This document shows, in pieces, positions 1-7,325 of a DNA stretch of 17,527 nucleotides. The notes under the pieces are model-generated. The model saw only the letters and a list, made by a program, of their open reading frames with translations, was not told where the DNA came from and ran no database searches. Numbering within the stretch: the stretch's first letter is position 1; every line of letters starts with the position of its first letter. This DNA is from Flavipsychrobacter stenotrophus (lineage in GTDB: Bacteria; Bacteroidota; Bacteroidia; Chitinophagales; Chitinophagaceae). Made by a program: the position numbers and the translations under genes. The stretch is from NCBI GenBank assembly GCA_947371715.1, contig CANBQQ010000017.1, positions 1 to 17,527 on the forward strand, given 5' to 3'.

Positions 1-80
1 TTCTCCTTTTTAGGATTTGCTGATGCGATATTGCTTACCAGCAGCAAGCAGCATATAATGGCGAGACCTAACCTATTCAT
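1..80 (-). CDS. Secreted protein, N-terminal fragment (runs off the left edge)
   Basis: Reading leftward from an ATG at 80-78, the frame stays open to the window edge (26 codons). The translation begins MNRLGLAIICCLLLVSNIAS and continues ANPKKE. It has a short basic N-terminus, a hydrophobic core and an Ala-Ser-Ala signal peptidase I site near residues 19-21, so it looks like a classic Sec signal peptide. A TAnnTTTG promoter element (86-93) ends 5 nt before the ATG, which supports both frame and start. The mature protein is outside the window, so no function can be given. The Cys pair near residues 10-11 sits inside the hydrophobic core, so a lipobox is less likely than SPase I cleavage. Confidence 0.6.
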   Translation of the reverse strand, partial: MNRLGLAIICCLLLVSNIASANPKKE

Positions 81-85
81 AAAAA

Positions 86-93
86 CAAAAATA
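86..93 (-). promoter_or_regulatory. -7 promoter element of the left-edge gene
   Basis: On the minus strand this reads TATTTTTG, a full match to the Bacteroidota -7 consensus TAnnTTTG, ending 5 nt before the ATG at 80. No clear -33 TTG was found upstream. The short distance implies an almost leaderless transcript. Confidence 0.4.
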
Positions 94-116
94 ATTCTAT
101 TCGGATGAAAATGGTT

Positions 117-153
117 CACAGATTTTTAAACGATTGCACAGATTACACAGATT
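117..153 (+). repeat. Short CACAGATT motif array
   Basis: The octamer CACAGATT occurs three times, at 117-124, 137-144 and 146-153. From memory, similar CACAGATT-rich strings are dispersed in intergenic DNA of Bacteroidota. No coding role is visible. Confidence 0.4.
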
Positions 154-179
154 TTACGTTTTGAACGGATTTTCGGTGG

Positions 180-604
180 ATGCCCGATGGAAATGAAATT
201 CTAATCGGGCATGGATTTGGTTTAGTGAGTTGGTTTTCATGTGGTTGTGATTTTGGGTTATGCCCGATTGTGCCCGATGTGGGCTGTCTGAATCAGGATG
301 GTCAGGATTTTAGGAAAAGAGGGATACGTGATGTTATCTCAAAGAGAGCCGGCCAGATGGTCGTCGGTAGGAGACCGACAACGGGCGTTCTTTAAGAGGG
401 ATGCCCGATGGAAATGAAATTCTAATCGGGCATCGAGTTGGTGTAGTTTGTTGGTTTTCATTTTGTTGTGATTTTGGGTTATGCCCGATCGTGCCCGATG
501 TTGGTTGTCTGAATCAGGATCGTCAGGATTTCAGGAAAAGAGGGATACGTGATGTTATCTCAAAGAGGACCGGCCGGATGGTTGTTGGTCATAAGACCAG
601 CAAC
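180..604 (+). repeat. Two tandem copies of a 221-bp non-coding repeat with hairpins
   Basis: Copy 1 starts at 180 and copy 2 at 401, a period of 221 bp. Each opens with the inverted repeat ATGCCCGAT ... ATCGGGCAT (180-188/204-212 and 401-409/425-433) and contains a further ATGCCCGAT about 80 bp in. Each then carries the string CTGAATCAGGATnGTCAGGA, a type of motif I recognise as dispersed in Bacteroidota intergenic DNA. Each copy ends with a hairpin: 360-382 (GTCGTCGGT/ACCGACAAC, one C.A mismatch) and 581-604 (GTTGTTGGTC/GACCAGCAAC, one wobble). Both copies are open in one frame, but the translations resemble no protein family and the second runs into unrelated sequence, so this is annotated as a repeat rather than genes. 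Confidence 0.75.
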
Positions 605-818
605 GGCGGTGCGGACAGGCGTTTCAGGGGAGTGTGTGATGACATGTGGAAATAGGCATAAAATAACACACAAAGGTCGGGAGGAGATGTGTTAAGTGCA
701 AATGAATATATTCACAATTTTGGGTTTGGCGGTATGCCTTTGTGGTTGTGGCGTTGGGTGCTTTTGAGGGTCTTAAATGTGGATATGTTTGTTAAATGCG
801 CATATTTATTTCATGTCG
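605..818. other. Intergenic stretch with no recognised feature
   Basis: This GT-rich (plus strand), C-poor stretch lies between the tandem repeat and the toxin remnant. I see no gene, RNA or strong hairpin in it. ATATG/CATAT at roughly 783-803 form only a weak inverted repeat. Confidence 0.5.
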
Positions 819-1112
819 CTATTTCAACTTACTAATATCTTGTTTTACGTTCCAGAAAGTTATGAGCGTAATTCGTTTTGCCGCTTTGCGATATTTATAA
901 AATAGAACAGTCTGCTTATTAAGCTTTGCTTTTCTATAGTCTTTGCTTTTTGAGCCGATGGGATATGATTCAGGGAAGATTTCCTGTCGCTTAATAACTT
1001 TTGTAGTTTGATCAATGAATGCCACTATCTACTTTTCGGACCAATCTTTCTGAAGATAATCGATGTTTTTATGAAAGGACATTTCTGCCTCAACTGACCA
1101 CCTTATTTCGAC
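819..1112 (-). pseudogene. RelE/ParE-type toxin, inactivated by an in-frame stop and loss of the start codon
   Basis: Read leftward from 1112, one frame gives VEIRWSVEAEMSFHKNIDYL, then QKDWSEK, an amber TAG (1031-1029), then IVAFIDQTTKVIKRQ and on to a TAG at 821-819. Without the amber codon this is about 97 residues, the usual length of RelE/ParE toxins. It has the family layout: an N-terminal 'W(S)xEAExxFxxNIxYL' helix region, a basic 'KDYRKAKLNKQTVLFYK' strand pair and a C-terminal 'FWNVKQDISKLK' ending. The codon where the start is expected (1112-1110) is GTC, and no ATG, GTG or TTG lies in frame before residue 11. The 5' end overlaps the antitoxin stop by about 10 nt, as in coupled toxin-antitoxin operons. 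Translation could restart at ATG 1082 or GTG 1025, but neither would give a full toxin. Read-through or sequencing error are the alternatives. Confidence 0.8.
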
Positions 1113-1345
1113 AGCCGTTGCTCATACTTTTTCATTACTACATCATGCGGTGTGGTATTTCCCTCCTTTTCCTCCTTCAATCCTCTTTCGATAGATTCTT
1201 GTGCGGCTGTTTCAACCTTTTCCCACCAGTCATCCTCTTCACCAGCAAATGTTTTTACTACACTCAAAACTACCTCTTTCTGGTGTGTACTAAGATGTTC
1301 TAAATAGTTGTTTATTTCTTTATCTATTGACTTTGCAGCACCCAT
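1103..1345 (-). CDS. Antitoxin of a RelE/ParE-type toxin-antitoxin pair
   Basis: This is an 80-residue acidic, helical protein with the pattern seen in Bacteroidota antitoxins encoded next to RelE/ParE toxins. It has an N-terminal 'INNYLEHLSTHQKEVVLSVVKTFA' helix (about residues 11-34), then an acidic linker with a Trp pair, 'EEDDWWEKV', and a C-terminal 'IERGLKEEKEG...HDVVMKKYEQRL' segment thought to wrap the toxin. ATG at 1345 is the only reasonable start, and the TAA (1105-1103) overlaps the beginning of the toxin frame. A promoter element TAAATTTG lies 21 nt upstream. The antitoxin is intact while its partner is broken, so it is either a leftover or may act on a toxin elsewhere. The family assignment is by pattern recognition only. 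Confidence 0.75.
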   Translation of the reverse strand: MGAAKSIDKEINNYLEHLSTHQKEVVLSVVKTFAGEEDDWWEKVETAAQESIERGLKEEKEGNTTPHDVVMKKYEQRLSK

Positions 1346-1366
1346 GTCATAGCTATTGAACTAAAA

Positions 1367-1374
1367 CAAATTTA
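1367..1374 (-). promoter_or_regulatory. -7 promoter element of the toxin-antitoxin operon
   Basis: Minus strand TAAATTTG fully matches TAnnTTTG, 21 nt upstream of the antitoxin ATG. The nearest upstream TTG is about 27 nt away, longer than the usual 19-21, so the -33 element is uncertain. Confidence 0.45.
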
Positions 1375-1452
1375 AGGAATTACAGGTATTCTGACGGATT
1401 ACAATCGTGCTGAGTTATTCCTACCTTCATAGCGCAGAATAATAGCGCGGTA

Positions 1453-4400
1453 ATGATCATTAACGAAGACCTGTTTTTAGAGAGATATAATAAATTGAAT
1501 AGCCGCCAGAAGCAGGCTGTAGATGAGATCTATGGCCCGGTGATGGTAATAGCAGGGCCGGGAACGGGAAAGACCGAGGTGCTGTCTATGCGTATTGCCG
1601 CGTTGATACGCAGTGAGGCGCAGGTGCAGCCACATGAGATATTGTGCCTTACCTATACTGAAGAGGCTACCAATTCTATGCGCCGCAGGCTGGTGCAGAT
1701 AATAGGTGCTGCTGCCCATAAAGTGAATATCTATACATTCCACGCTTTCTGCAATAACATCATTCAGAACAACAGTGAATACTTCAGTATGCGCACGCTA
1801 CAGCCGATGACCGACCTGGAGCGCACCGACCTGCTGTACAAGATGCTGGAAGACCTGCCATCGGGTCACCCATTGAGGAAACTGAGTGGTAATATCTATT
1901 ATGATTCGGGCAAGCTGAGTAAACTGTTTGACATTATGAAGCGGGAATACCTGACCGCTGAAGGTATATCGGCAGCGATAGATGAGTATCTGGTAAGCCT
2001 GCCAACAAGAGAAGAATATATTTATAAAAGAAACGGCGCCAATTTTAAGAAGGGCGACCTGAAGCAATCACAAATTGATGAGCAGATAAAGCGCATGGAG
2101 ACCACCCGTGCTGCCGCCCATCTGTTTGATATATACGAAAGCCGGATGAAGGAAGCGGGCAGGTATGACTTTAACGACATGATACTGTGGGTGCTGGATG
2201 CCTTTAAAAAATATCCGTGGATGTTGCAGAGCTACCAGGAAAGATTTCAGTTTACCCTTGTTGATGAGTTTCAGGATACCAATGGTGCACAGAATGAGTT
2301 GATCAATCAGCTGACCGCATTCTGGGAAGACCCGAACATATTTGTAGTGGGAGATGATGACCAGAGTATATATGAGTTTCAGGGGGCGAGGATTCGAAAC
2401 ATCATAGAGTTTTACCTGCGGTACAAAGACACCATTAAGATAGTGGTGCTGCCGGAGAACTACCGTTCATCGCAGCAGATCATAGACCGGGCAATGGCCA
2501 CTATTGGCAACAATAAGGCACGCCTTATCAATCAGCTGGCAGACCTACAGCTGGACAAGAATATTGTATCGGCGGCAGACAGGTTTAAGAATGAACCCAA
2601 TATTGTGCATCCTGAAGTGAGGATGTACAATAACATACTACAGGAAGAAGCCGATGTGGTGATGCAGATAGAAAGGCTGCAACAGCAGGGTATAGCCCTG
2701 CAGGACGTGGCGGTATTGTATGCACAGCATAAGCAGGCCGACAATATTATAGCGCTGCTGGAACGTAAGAACATACCCTACAATGTAAAGCGTGAGGTGA
2801 ACCTGCTGGAGCTGCCGCTGACCGAGCAGATACTGAATATACTGGACTACCTGCAACAGGAAAAGAAGAAGACATTCAGCGGAGAGGAGGTGTTGTTTGA
2901 ACTGATGCACTCGCCCTATTTTGAGATAGCGCCCACCGATATTGCACAGCTGGCCTTATATATACAAGCTAACCGCAAGAATGGTGGCATAAAGTGGCGC
3001 ATGCTTATTTCTAACCACCTGCAGCTGGAAACCATTGACCTGCAGACCACAGAGGCCATACGCAGGCTGAGCAATAACCTGGATAACTGGGAGCGTGAGC
3101 AGATGACATTGCCTCTGCCTCTGCTGATAGAGAAGATAGTCTATGAAAGCGGTATTGTGAACTACCTGCTGAAAGAAGCAGACCATATATGGAATATGCA
3201 GGTACTCTATGCACTGTTTCAATTTGTGAAAGATGCATGGTCTAGAGATAGTAAGATGAAGTCGGCACAACTGCGGCAGATGATAGACCGCATGAACGAT
3301 GAGGGCATCAAAGCGCCTGTGCAGCGCGTGATACAGAATGACAATGGTGTAAAATTCTATACCGCTCATAGTGCCAAGGGCAATGAGTTTGAGTATGTAT
3401 TCCTGGTAGGGTGCACTAAAAATTTCTGGGAAAATAAGAAGGGTGGCGGGGCTAACTATCACATGCCCGATACCATTACAGCAACCGAAGAAGATCCTGA
3501 CAATACTTACAAAACGGAAGTGGCCCGCAGGCTGTTCTATGTAGCTTTAACGCGCGCAAAGAAACACCTGTATATATCTTATGCCCTCAATGACAACGCC
3601 GGCAAGGCTATAGAGGCATCGGTATTTGTAGATGAGATAAGTGTGCCCGAAGAACGCATAAGGCAAACAGTGCCTGTAGGTGAAATAGCGGAACACCTGA
3701 AGTGGGCCATGGCGCCGGTGGAAGAGGTAGTGATTAAGATGGCCAACGCGCAGTGGATAGAACGTGTACTGCAACAGCTAACGATGAGTTACACGTCTAT
3801 TTCTAAGTACCTGCGTTGTCCACTTGCATTCTATTATGAATTGATACTGAAAGTGCCGTTCCAGAAAAATGATGCGCTGGCGTTTGGTAGTGCCGTGCAC
3901 AATGCATTGGAGCGGTTTTATAAAGACATGCAGGTAAGAAAGGGTGAATTCCCAAGTAAGGAAGAACTGCTCAACCTGTTTAAATATGCGCTGAACTCTG
4001 AGGCTGGTAGCTTTACCGCAGTGCAGTTTGACAGAAGAACGGAACAGGGGAATACGCTCTTATCGGAATACTTCGATCACTACATCAACACCATGCATAA
4101 GAATGTAGAGATAGAGTATAAAGTGAACCGCTACATATTGGATGGTGTGCCGGTTACCGCCAAGATAGATAAGATAGAAATAGATGGTGACAAGTGTACT
4201 GTGGTAGATTATAAGACCGGAGACCCTGATAAGTCGGGCAATGCCAACACCGCACCGCCGAATGAGAAAGACGCCAACGGCGGTGATTACTGGCGGCAGA
4301 TGGTATTCTATAAGCTACTACTCGAGAACTATGAAGACAGAAGGTGGCAGGTAGCACTGGGCAAGTTTGACTACATACAGAAAAGCACTAAGACCGGCGA

Positions 4401-4602
4401 GTATAAGCAAATTACAGTACCGGTATTTCCGCAGGATGAGCAGATAGTAAGACAGCAATTAAAAGATACTTATGCCCGTGTTATGAATCATGAATTTGAC
4501 AAAGGCTGCGGCAAAGACGACTGCCATTGGTGCAATTTTGCCAGAACATATAAGTTGGTGAGGCCTAAGGAAGATGAACTGATAGAGATAGATGATGTGT
4601 AA
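1453..4602 (+). CDS. UvrD/PcrA-type superfamily 1 helicase fused to an iron-sulfur PD-(D/E)XK nuclease
   Basis: This 1049-residue protein is predicted to unwind DNA with ATP and cut it, in the manner of AddAB/AdnAB-type recombination nucleases. Helicase motifs appear in order: Q motif LNSRQKQAVD (15-24), Walker A GPGTGKT (35-41), Walker B DEFQD (271-275), GDDDQSIYEFQGA (300-312), LPENYRS (333-339), TAHSAKG (637-643) and VALTRA (697-702). The C-terminal third is an AddB/Cas4-like nuclease: FGSAVH (H816), then D906 and VVDYKTG with D919 and K921 as the metal and catalytic residues. One Cys before the nuclease core (C789, YLRCPL) and three at the end (C1019, C1024, C1027) are spaced as in [4Fe-4S] nucleases of the AddB/Cas4 group. 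All key residues are present. The gene stands alone, with no second subunit nearby. The ATG at 1453 lacks a clear Shine-Dalgarno sequence, and the family match begins right after it. Confidence 0.92.
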   Translation: MIINEDLFLERYNKLNSRQKQAVDEIYGPVMVIAGPGTGKTEVLSMRIAALIRSEAQVQPHEILCLTYTEEATNSMRRRLVQIIGAAAHKVNIYTFHAFCNNIIQNNSEYFSMRTLQPMTDLERTDLLYKMLEDLPSGHPLRKLSGNIYYDSGKLSKLFDIMKREYLTAEGISAAIDEYLVSLPTREEYIYKRNGANFKKGDLKQSQIDEQIKRMETTRAAAHLFDIYESRMKEAGRYDFNDMILWVLDAFKKYPWMLQSYQERFQFTLVDEFQDTNGAQNELINQLTAFWEDPNIFVVGDDDQSIYEFQGARIRNIIEFYLRYKDTIKIVVLPENYRSSQQIIDRAMATIGNNKARLINQLADLQLDKNIVSAADRFKNEPNIVHPEVRMYNNILQEEADVVMQIERLQQQGIALQDVAVLYAQHKQADNIIALLERKNIPYNVKREVNLLELPLTEQILNILDYLQQEKKKTFSGEEVLFELMHSPYFEIAPTDIAQLALYIQANRKNGGIKWRMLISNHLQLETIDLQTTEAIRRLSNNLDNWEREQMTLPLPLLIEKIVYESGIVNYLLKEADHIWNMQVLYALFQFVKDAWSRDSKMKSAQLRQMIDRMNDEGIKAPVQRVIQNDNGVKFYTAHSAKGNEFEYVFLVGCTKNFWENKKGGGANYHMPDTITATEEDPDNTYKTEVARRLFYVALTRAKKHLYISYALNDNAGKAIEASVFVDEISVPEERIRQTVPVGEIAEHLKWAMAPVEEVVIKMANAQWIERVLQQLTMSYTSISKYLRCPLAFYYELILKVPFQKNDALAFGSAVHNALERFYKDMQVRKGEFPSKEELLNLFKYALNSEAGSFTAVQFDRRTEQGNTLLSEYFDHYINTMHKNVEIEYKVNRYILDGVPVTAKIDKIEIDGDKCTVVDYKTGDPDKSGNANTAPPNEKDANGGDYWRQMVFYKLLLENYEDRRWQVALGKFDYIQKSTKTGEYKQITVPVFPQDEQIVRQQLKDTYARVMNHEFDKGCGKDDCHWCNFARTYKLVRPKEDELIEIDDV

Positions 4603-4625
4603 AATATTAACTATTGGGTAATATT
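4603..4625 (+). terminator. Weak AT-rich hairpin after the helicase gene
   Basis: AATATTA (4603-4609) pairs with TAATATT (4619-4625) immediately behind the TAA stop. The stem is A/T-only and no T-run follows, so termination here is only a possibility. Bases 4626-4769 contain nothing else I recognise. Confidence 0.25.
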
Positions 4626-4769
4626 ATGCGGCAAAAACGACTCATATTCAACATCTTGTTACTGTATAATTATTAATAATTCAGGAGCATTTAATGCCTA
4701 TATTTTCGGTATGTGCCTTGGGTAAATTTTGTAGAAAAAATTCGTAAATACTTAATAGTCAACGCATTT

Positions 4770-4802
4770 TTTGCTGAAATGAATGCATGCTACTTATATT
4801 TG
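4770..4802 (+). promoter_or_regulatory. Bacteroidota-type promoter for the 38-residue ORF
   Basis: TTTG (4770-4773) is followed after 21 bp by TATATTTG (4795-4802), a near-ideal match to the TTTG-N19-21-TAnnTTTG consensus. The -7 element ends 4 nt before the ATG at 4807. Confidence 0.55.
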
Positions 4803-4806
4803 TAGT

Positions 4807-4923
4807 ATGAAGATCATGCATCATTTACGGCAGTTGCGCAACCCGGATATATTTAGTTATGCATTATCGTTTTTTGTACTTTTTATGGTTATCATGGCTT
4901 CCATAAAAATTATCTTCTTCTGA
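4807..4923 (+). CDS. Small single-pass membrane protein (38 residues)
   Basis: ATG 4807 to TGA 4923 encodes 38 residues. The N-terminus is basic and polar (MKIMHHLRQLRNPD, about residues 1-14), followed by one strongly hydrophobic segment from about residue 15 to the C-terminus, ending KIIFF. The charge pattern predicts a single transmembrane helix with the N-terminus inside. I do not recognise the family. Support for expression is the promoter directly in front, whose -7 element ends 4 nt before the ATG, so the message would be leaderless or nearly so. A second in-frame ATG lies at 4816. The stop is 6 nt from the convergent DtxR-type gene. The ORF is short enough to be chance, hence the moderate confidence. 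Confidence 0.45.
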   Translation: MKIMHHLRQLRNPDIFSYALSFFVLFMVIMASIKIIFF

Positions 4924-4929
4924 TATCGC

Positions 4930-5598
4930 TTACTTTGTAACAAGAATGTTTTCTGTAAACTTCTTAGACACTGTAGTGTTTGTTCCCGAGCCAATTTTTA
5001 TCACCAAAGATCCGTCATAGGCTATTTTCTCTACCGTAGTTATCTTGGTGCCTATTCCTACTTCCAGTTGTTTGAGGTACTGCAGAAAAGGTGTGGTCGT
5101 ATCTTTTACCCCCACTACTGTGCACTTCTTTCCCGGTTCTACTTCTTCCAGGGTTGTAGTAGATGTTACCGGAACTTCTCCATTTGATTTAGGAATAGGG
5201 TCGCCATGCGGATCGAACTGAGGGAAGCCAAGGTATTTATCGAGTCTGTCAGCCAGTTCGGGATGTTGAATGTGTTCCAGCTGCTCAGCTATATCATGTA
5301 TCTCATCCCAGGTATAGCCCAGTTTTTCCTGTAGGAATACTTCCCATAGTCTGTGCTTGCGCACAATGAGCAAGGCGGCCTTGCGGCCCTTCTCCGTAAA
5401 TTTTACACCCCTGGTTTTGTCGTATGATATCAGCTTCTTGTCTGCCAGTTTTCTCACCATATCTATAACCGAAGCAGGGTTGTTGCCCAGTGCTTCTGCC
5501 ATGGCAGTAAGGCTTATCTTTTCGGTAGTGCTGGTGTGCCCTATGTTGTAGATGGCCTTAAGATAGTTTTCTTCGGAGAGTGTTTGCATGCCTGACAT
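4930..5598 (-). CDS. DtxR/MntR-family metal-dependent transcriptional regulator
   Basis: This 222-residue protein has the full three-part DtxR layout. A winged helix (about 1-70: SEENYLKAIYNI..., then a recognition helix around NNPASVIDMVRKLADK) is followed by a metal-binding dimerisation domain (about 75-140) and a C-terminal FeoA/SH3-like domain (about 150-222). Candidate metal ligands are E10, H82 (RKHRLWE) and E105/E108/H109 in AEQLEHIQHPEL, matching the positions used by MntR and DtxR. It should repress metal-uptake genes when manganese or iron is plentiful, but no metal transporter lies in the window. Start: ATG 5598. The in-frame ATG at residue 4 is an alternative. The -7-like TATCTTTA ends 4 nt upstream and overlaps an inverted repeat, which suggests self-regulation. 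It is the third gene of a leftward run after the WYL and pentapeptide genes, with a 28-nt gap. Confidence 0.92.
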   Translation of the reverse strand: MSGMQTLSEENYLKAIYNIGHTSTTEKISLTAMAEALGNNPASVIDMVRKLADKKLISYDKTRGVKFTEKGRKAALLIVRKHRLWEVFLQEKLGYTWDEIHDIAEQLEHIQHPELADRLDKYLGFPQFDPHGDPIPKSNGEVPVTSTTTLEEVEPGKKCTVVGVKDTTTPFLQYLKQLEVGIGTKITTVEKIAYDGSLVIKIGSGTNTTVSKKFTENILVTK

Positions 5599-5602
5599 GG
5601 GG

Positions 5603-5627
5603 TAAAGATAAATAATTGTCTATTTAT
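5603..5627 (-). promoter_or_regulatory. Promoter and possible autoregulatory dyad of the DtxR-type gene
   Basis: Minus strand TATCTTTA (5610-5603) resembles the -7 element with a final A instead of G, ending 4 nt before the ATG. It partly overlaps a perfect inverted repeat, ATAAATA (5608-5614) and TATTTAT (5621-5627), with a 6-nt spacer. A dyad over the promoter of a DtxR-family gene is a plausible operator, but AT-rich dyads also arise by chance. Confidence 0.3.
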
Positions 5628-6211
5628 TACTCTTCAATAATAATGTCCAATCCGTATAATAATGACAATGCCTCGGGCAGGCTGAATTTGGCCTTCTTTA
5701 TTTTATTGGTCTTTGTATCTATCAGGTAATTCCTTGCGCCGGCAAAACTTGCCTTAGTAAGGTCGGTGTTGGCAAATGTGGCGCCCGACAGGTCTGTGCC
5801 CCGGAAGTCGGACTGAGTGAGATCGCACTCACTAAAGTCAACTTCATTGGCCATGCAGTTAATGAACTGCGCCTTCTTCATGGTCTTGCCGAAGAAGCTG
5901 CAATAGCTGATGCGGCTATTGGTAAAGCCCACAGAAAAAGGAGTGCCCGCATCATACCACACTATACCTATTGCTTTGCTGTCTATGATCTTAACGCCAT
6001 TGATAGAAGTATGCTTCAGTTTAATGAGCGAGAGGTCGCAGCTTTCGAAAATGCAATCGATAAAACTACAATCCTCAAATACGCAGCCTTTTAGGTTGCT
6101 CTTATAAAATGTGCAACGGGTAAAGTTTCTTGCAACTACATGCTTATCCTCATAGGTAACCTCTTCAAATCTTTTACCTGTATGTACTATCGCCTCGTTA
6201 TTGTCTTGCAT
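5627..6211 (-). CDS. Pentapeptide-repeat protein
   Basis: This 194-residue protein is built largely of A(D/N)LxX-type pentapeptides, for example CVFEDCSFIDCIFESCDL (about residues 43-60) and VDFSECDLTQSDFRGTDLSGATFANTDLTKASFAGA (about 125-160). These fold into a right-handed quadrilateral beta-helix. The C-terminus (TNKIKKAKFSLPEALSLLYGLDIIIE) is the capping tail common in single-domain bacterial members. There is no signal peptide, so it is cytosolic. The beta-helix is interrupted around residues 70-95, where the repeat is irregular. Function is unknown: some relatives (Qnr, MfpA) bind DNA gyrase, but nothing here shows that. It lies 27 nt after the WYL regulator and 28 nt before the DtxR-type gene, so the three are probably co-transcribed. 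Confidence 0.88.
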   Translation of the reverse strand: MQDNNEAIVHTGKRFEEVTYEDKHVVARNFTRCTFYKSNLKGCVFEDCSFIDCIFESCDLSLIKLKHTSINGVKIIDSKAIGIVWYDAGTPFSVGFTNSRISYCSFFGKTMKKAQFINCMANEVDFSECDLTQSDFRGTDLSGATFANTDLTKASFAGARNYLIDTKTNKIKKAKFSLPEALSLLYGLDIIIEE

Positions 6212-6238
6212 GGCAGTGCAATGTACCTAAAAATGGTG

Positions 6239-7288
6239 CTAAATATTGTTGTCTGTTTGGTCTGAAACACCTTCGCGTTTGCGGTAGTTGGCTACGGCCG
6301 CATGGAGGCGGCCATTTATGCGTTTGCAAAGTGCGGGCGGCGAAAGCACCATAATGTCTTCGCCATGACCTAACAACTCTTTTTCCAACTCAAAGTTGGG
6401 AATTAGTTTCAGGTTGATGACTATGCCGTCATCCCTGCGCTCCACTACCTCCTGCGAATGGTGGAAAGGCTTGGTCTCGACATAGGGAGCCGTTTTGGCG
6501 TTGATGAATATCTTGATATTGGTGGGACGGTGTTTCCCGTTTACAGTAACGCCAATGACATTTTTATAAAACTCATCGTGCTGCACCTTGTCATTTTCTA
6601 TATAATATGGTTTATCAACTATTTTCAATTCCAATATTCTGTCCAACGCAAGGTTAAGAAGAGCGCCTTCTTTTTCTTTAACCCCCACAGCAAACCACCT
6701 GTTCTTAAACTCCTTCAGCCACCATGCGTGAAAAACAAAAGTGCTTGCTTCGCGGGCTTTAAAAGACTGGTAAGTAAGCGAAATAGCTTTACTATTAATG
6801 ATAGCAGTATAGACAGTTTCCAGATATTCCAGTCCTTTCAGCCTGTCGTTCTTTTCAAACTCAATTACAGAGCGGGTTTTATTCTTTGCCACATATACGT
6901 GATTCTCCAGTTTCTGCACTACATCATTAAGGCTACTGAAGTGAGAAAACCCCTTGAACTGTTTAAGGATCTCTACCGCTTCATTCATCTGGGTAAGATC
7001 ATGGTCGCTTATGGGTATGTTGGTAATGCTGTATTCAGGGTCTTCATAGGTATAGTATTTCCGATCTACTACAATGATAGGTGCGTTGTAGCCCAGCATA
7101 TCACTACGCATCATTTGTATATCTGCCTGTATGGTGCGCCTGCTTATATCCTTGCCTGTTCCTTCGTATTCATAGAGTGCCTCTGATACGCTGTCCATTA
7201 TAGATTCTAATGTCCATTTCCTTAACCTGTTTTTCAGGCATTTGTCTATGGTCTTATAGCGGATAAGGGCGTTCCTGTTAGGCGGCAT
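6239..7288 (-). CDS. WYL-domain transcriptional regulator (YafY-like)
   Basis: This 349-residue protein has an N-terminal winged helix (about 1-85, recognition part around SRRTIQADIQMMRSDM), a WYL domain (about 150-235) and a C-terminal WCX-like domain (about 255-340). The WYL signature appears as HAWWLKEFKNRWFAVG (about 187-202), with Trp in place of the Tyr, followed by LALDRI (213-218). WYL domains bind nucleic acid or other ligands and turn the protein into an activator or repressor, and they are common in RNA-repair, CRISPR and defence loci. The gene starts at ATG 7288 and is divergent from the structured-RNA and slipin locus. A strong dyad (7326-7344) in the shared intergenic region is the natural candidate for its operator. 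It probably heads a leftward operon with the pentapeptide and DtxR-type genes. Confidence 0.9.
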   Translation of the reverse strand: MPPNRNALIRYKTIDKCLKNRLRKWTLESIMDSVSEALYEYEGTGKDISRRTIQADIQMMRSDMLGYNAPIIVVDRKYYTYEDPEYSITNIPISDHDLTQMNEAVEILKQFKGFSHFSSLNDVVQKLENHVYVAKNKTRSVIEFEKNDRLKGLEYLETVYTAIINSKAISLTYQSFKAREASTFVFHAWWLKEFKNRWFAVGVKEKEGALLNLALDRILELKIVDKPYYIENDKVQHDEFYKNVIGVTVNGKHRPTNIKIFINAKTAPYVETKPFHHSQEVVERRDDGIVINLKLIPNFELEKELLGHGEDIMVLSPPALCKRINGRLHAAVANYRKREGVSDQTDNNI

Positions 7289-7325
7289 GAAAAATATTTT
7301 TATAAAAATAGAAAATAATTTTTAC

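Noticed and set aside
180..604. CRISPR array
   Set aside because: There are only two long repeats of 221 bp with no spacers and no cas genes.
180..655. Two similar small reading frames (71 and 84 codons) beginning MPDGNEILIGH
   Set aside because: They are translations of the two tandem repeat copies. The similarity is explained by duplication, the peptides match no family I know, the second frame runs into unrelated sequence, and the preserved feature is the hairpin.
2956..3462. 168-codon minus-strand frame inside the helicase gene
   Set aside because: It is the antisense shadow of a well-supported helicase and resembles no protein.
5627..6211. Qnr-like quinolone-resistance protein
   Set aside because: Only the pentapeptide repeat is shared. 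The irregular central part and generic C-terminal cap do not point to gyrase binding, so a resistance call would be unsupported.
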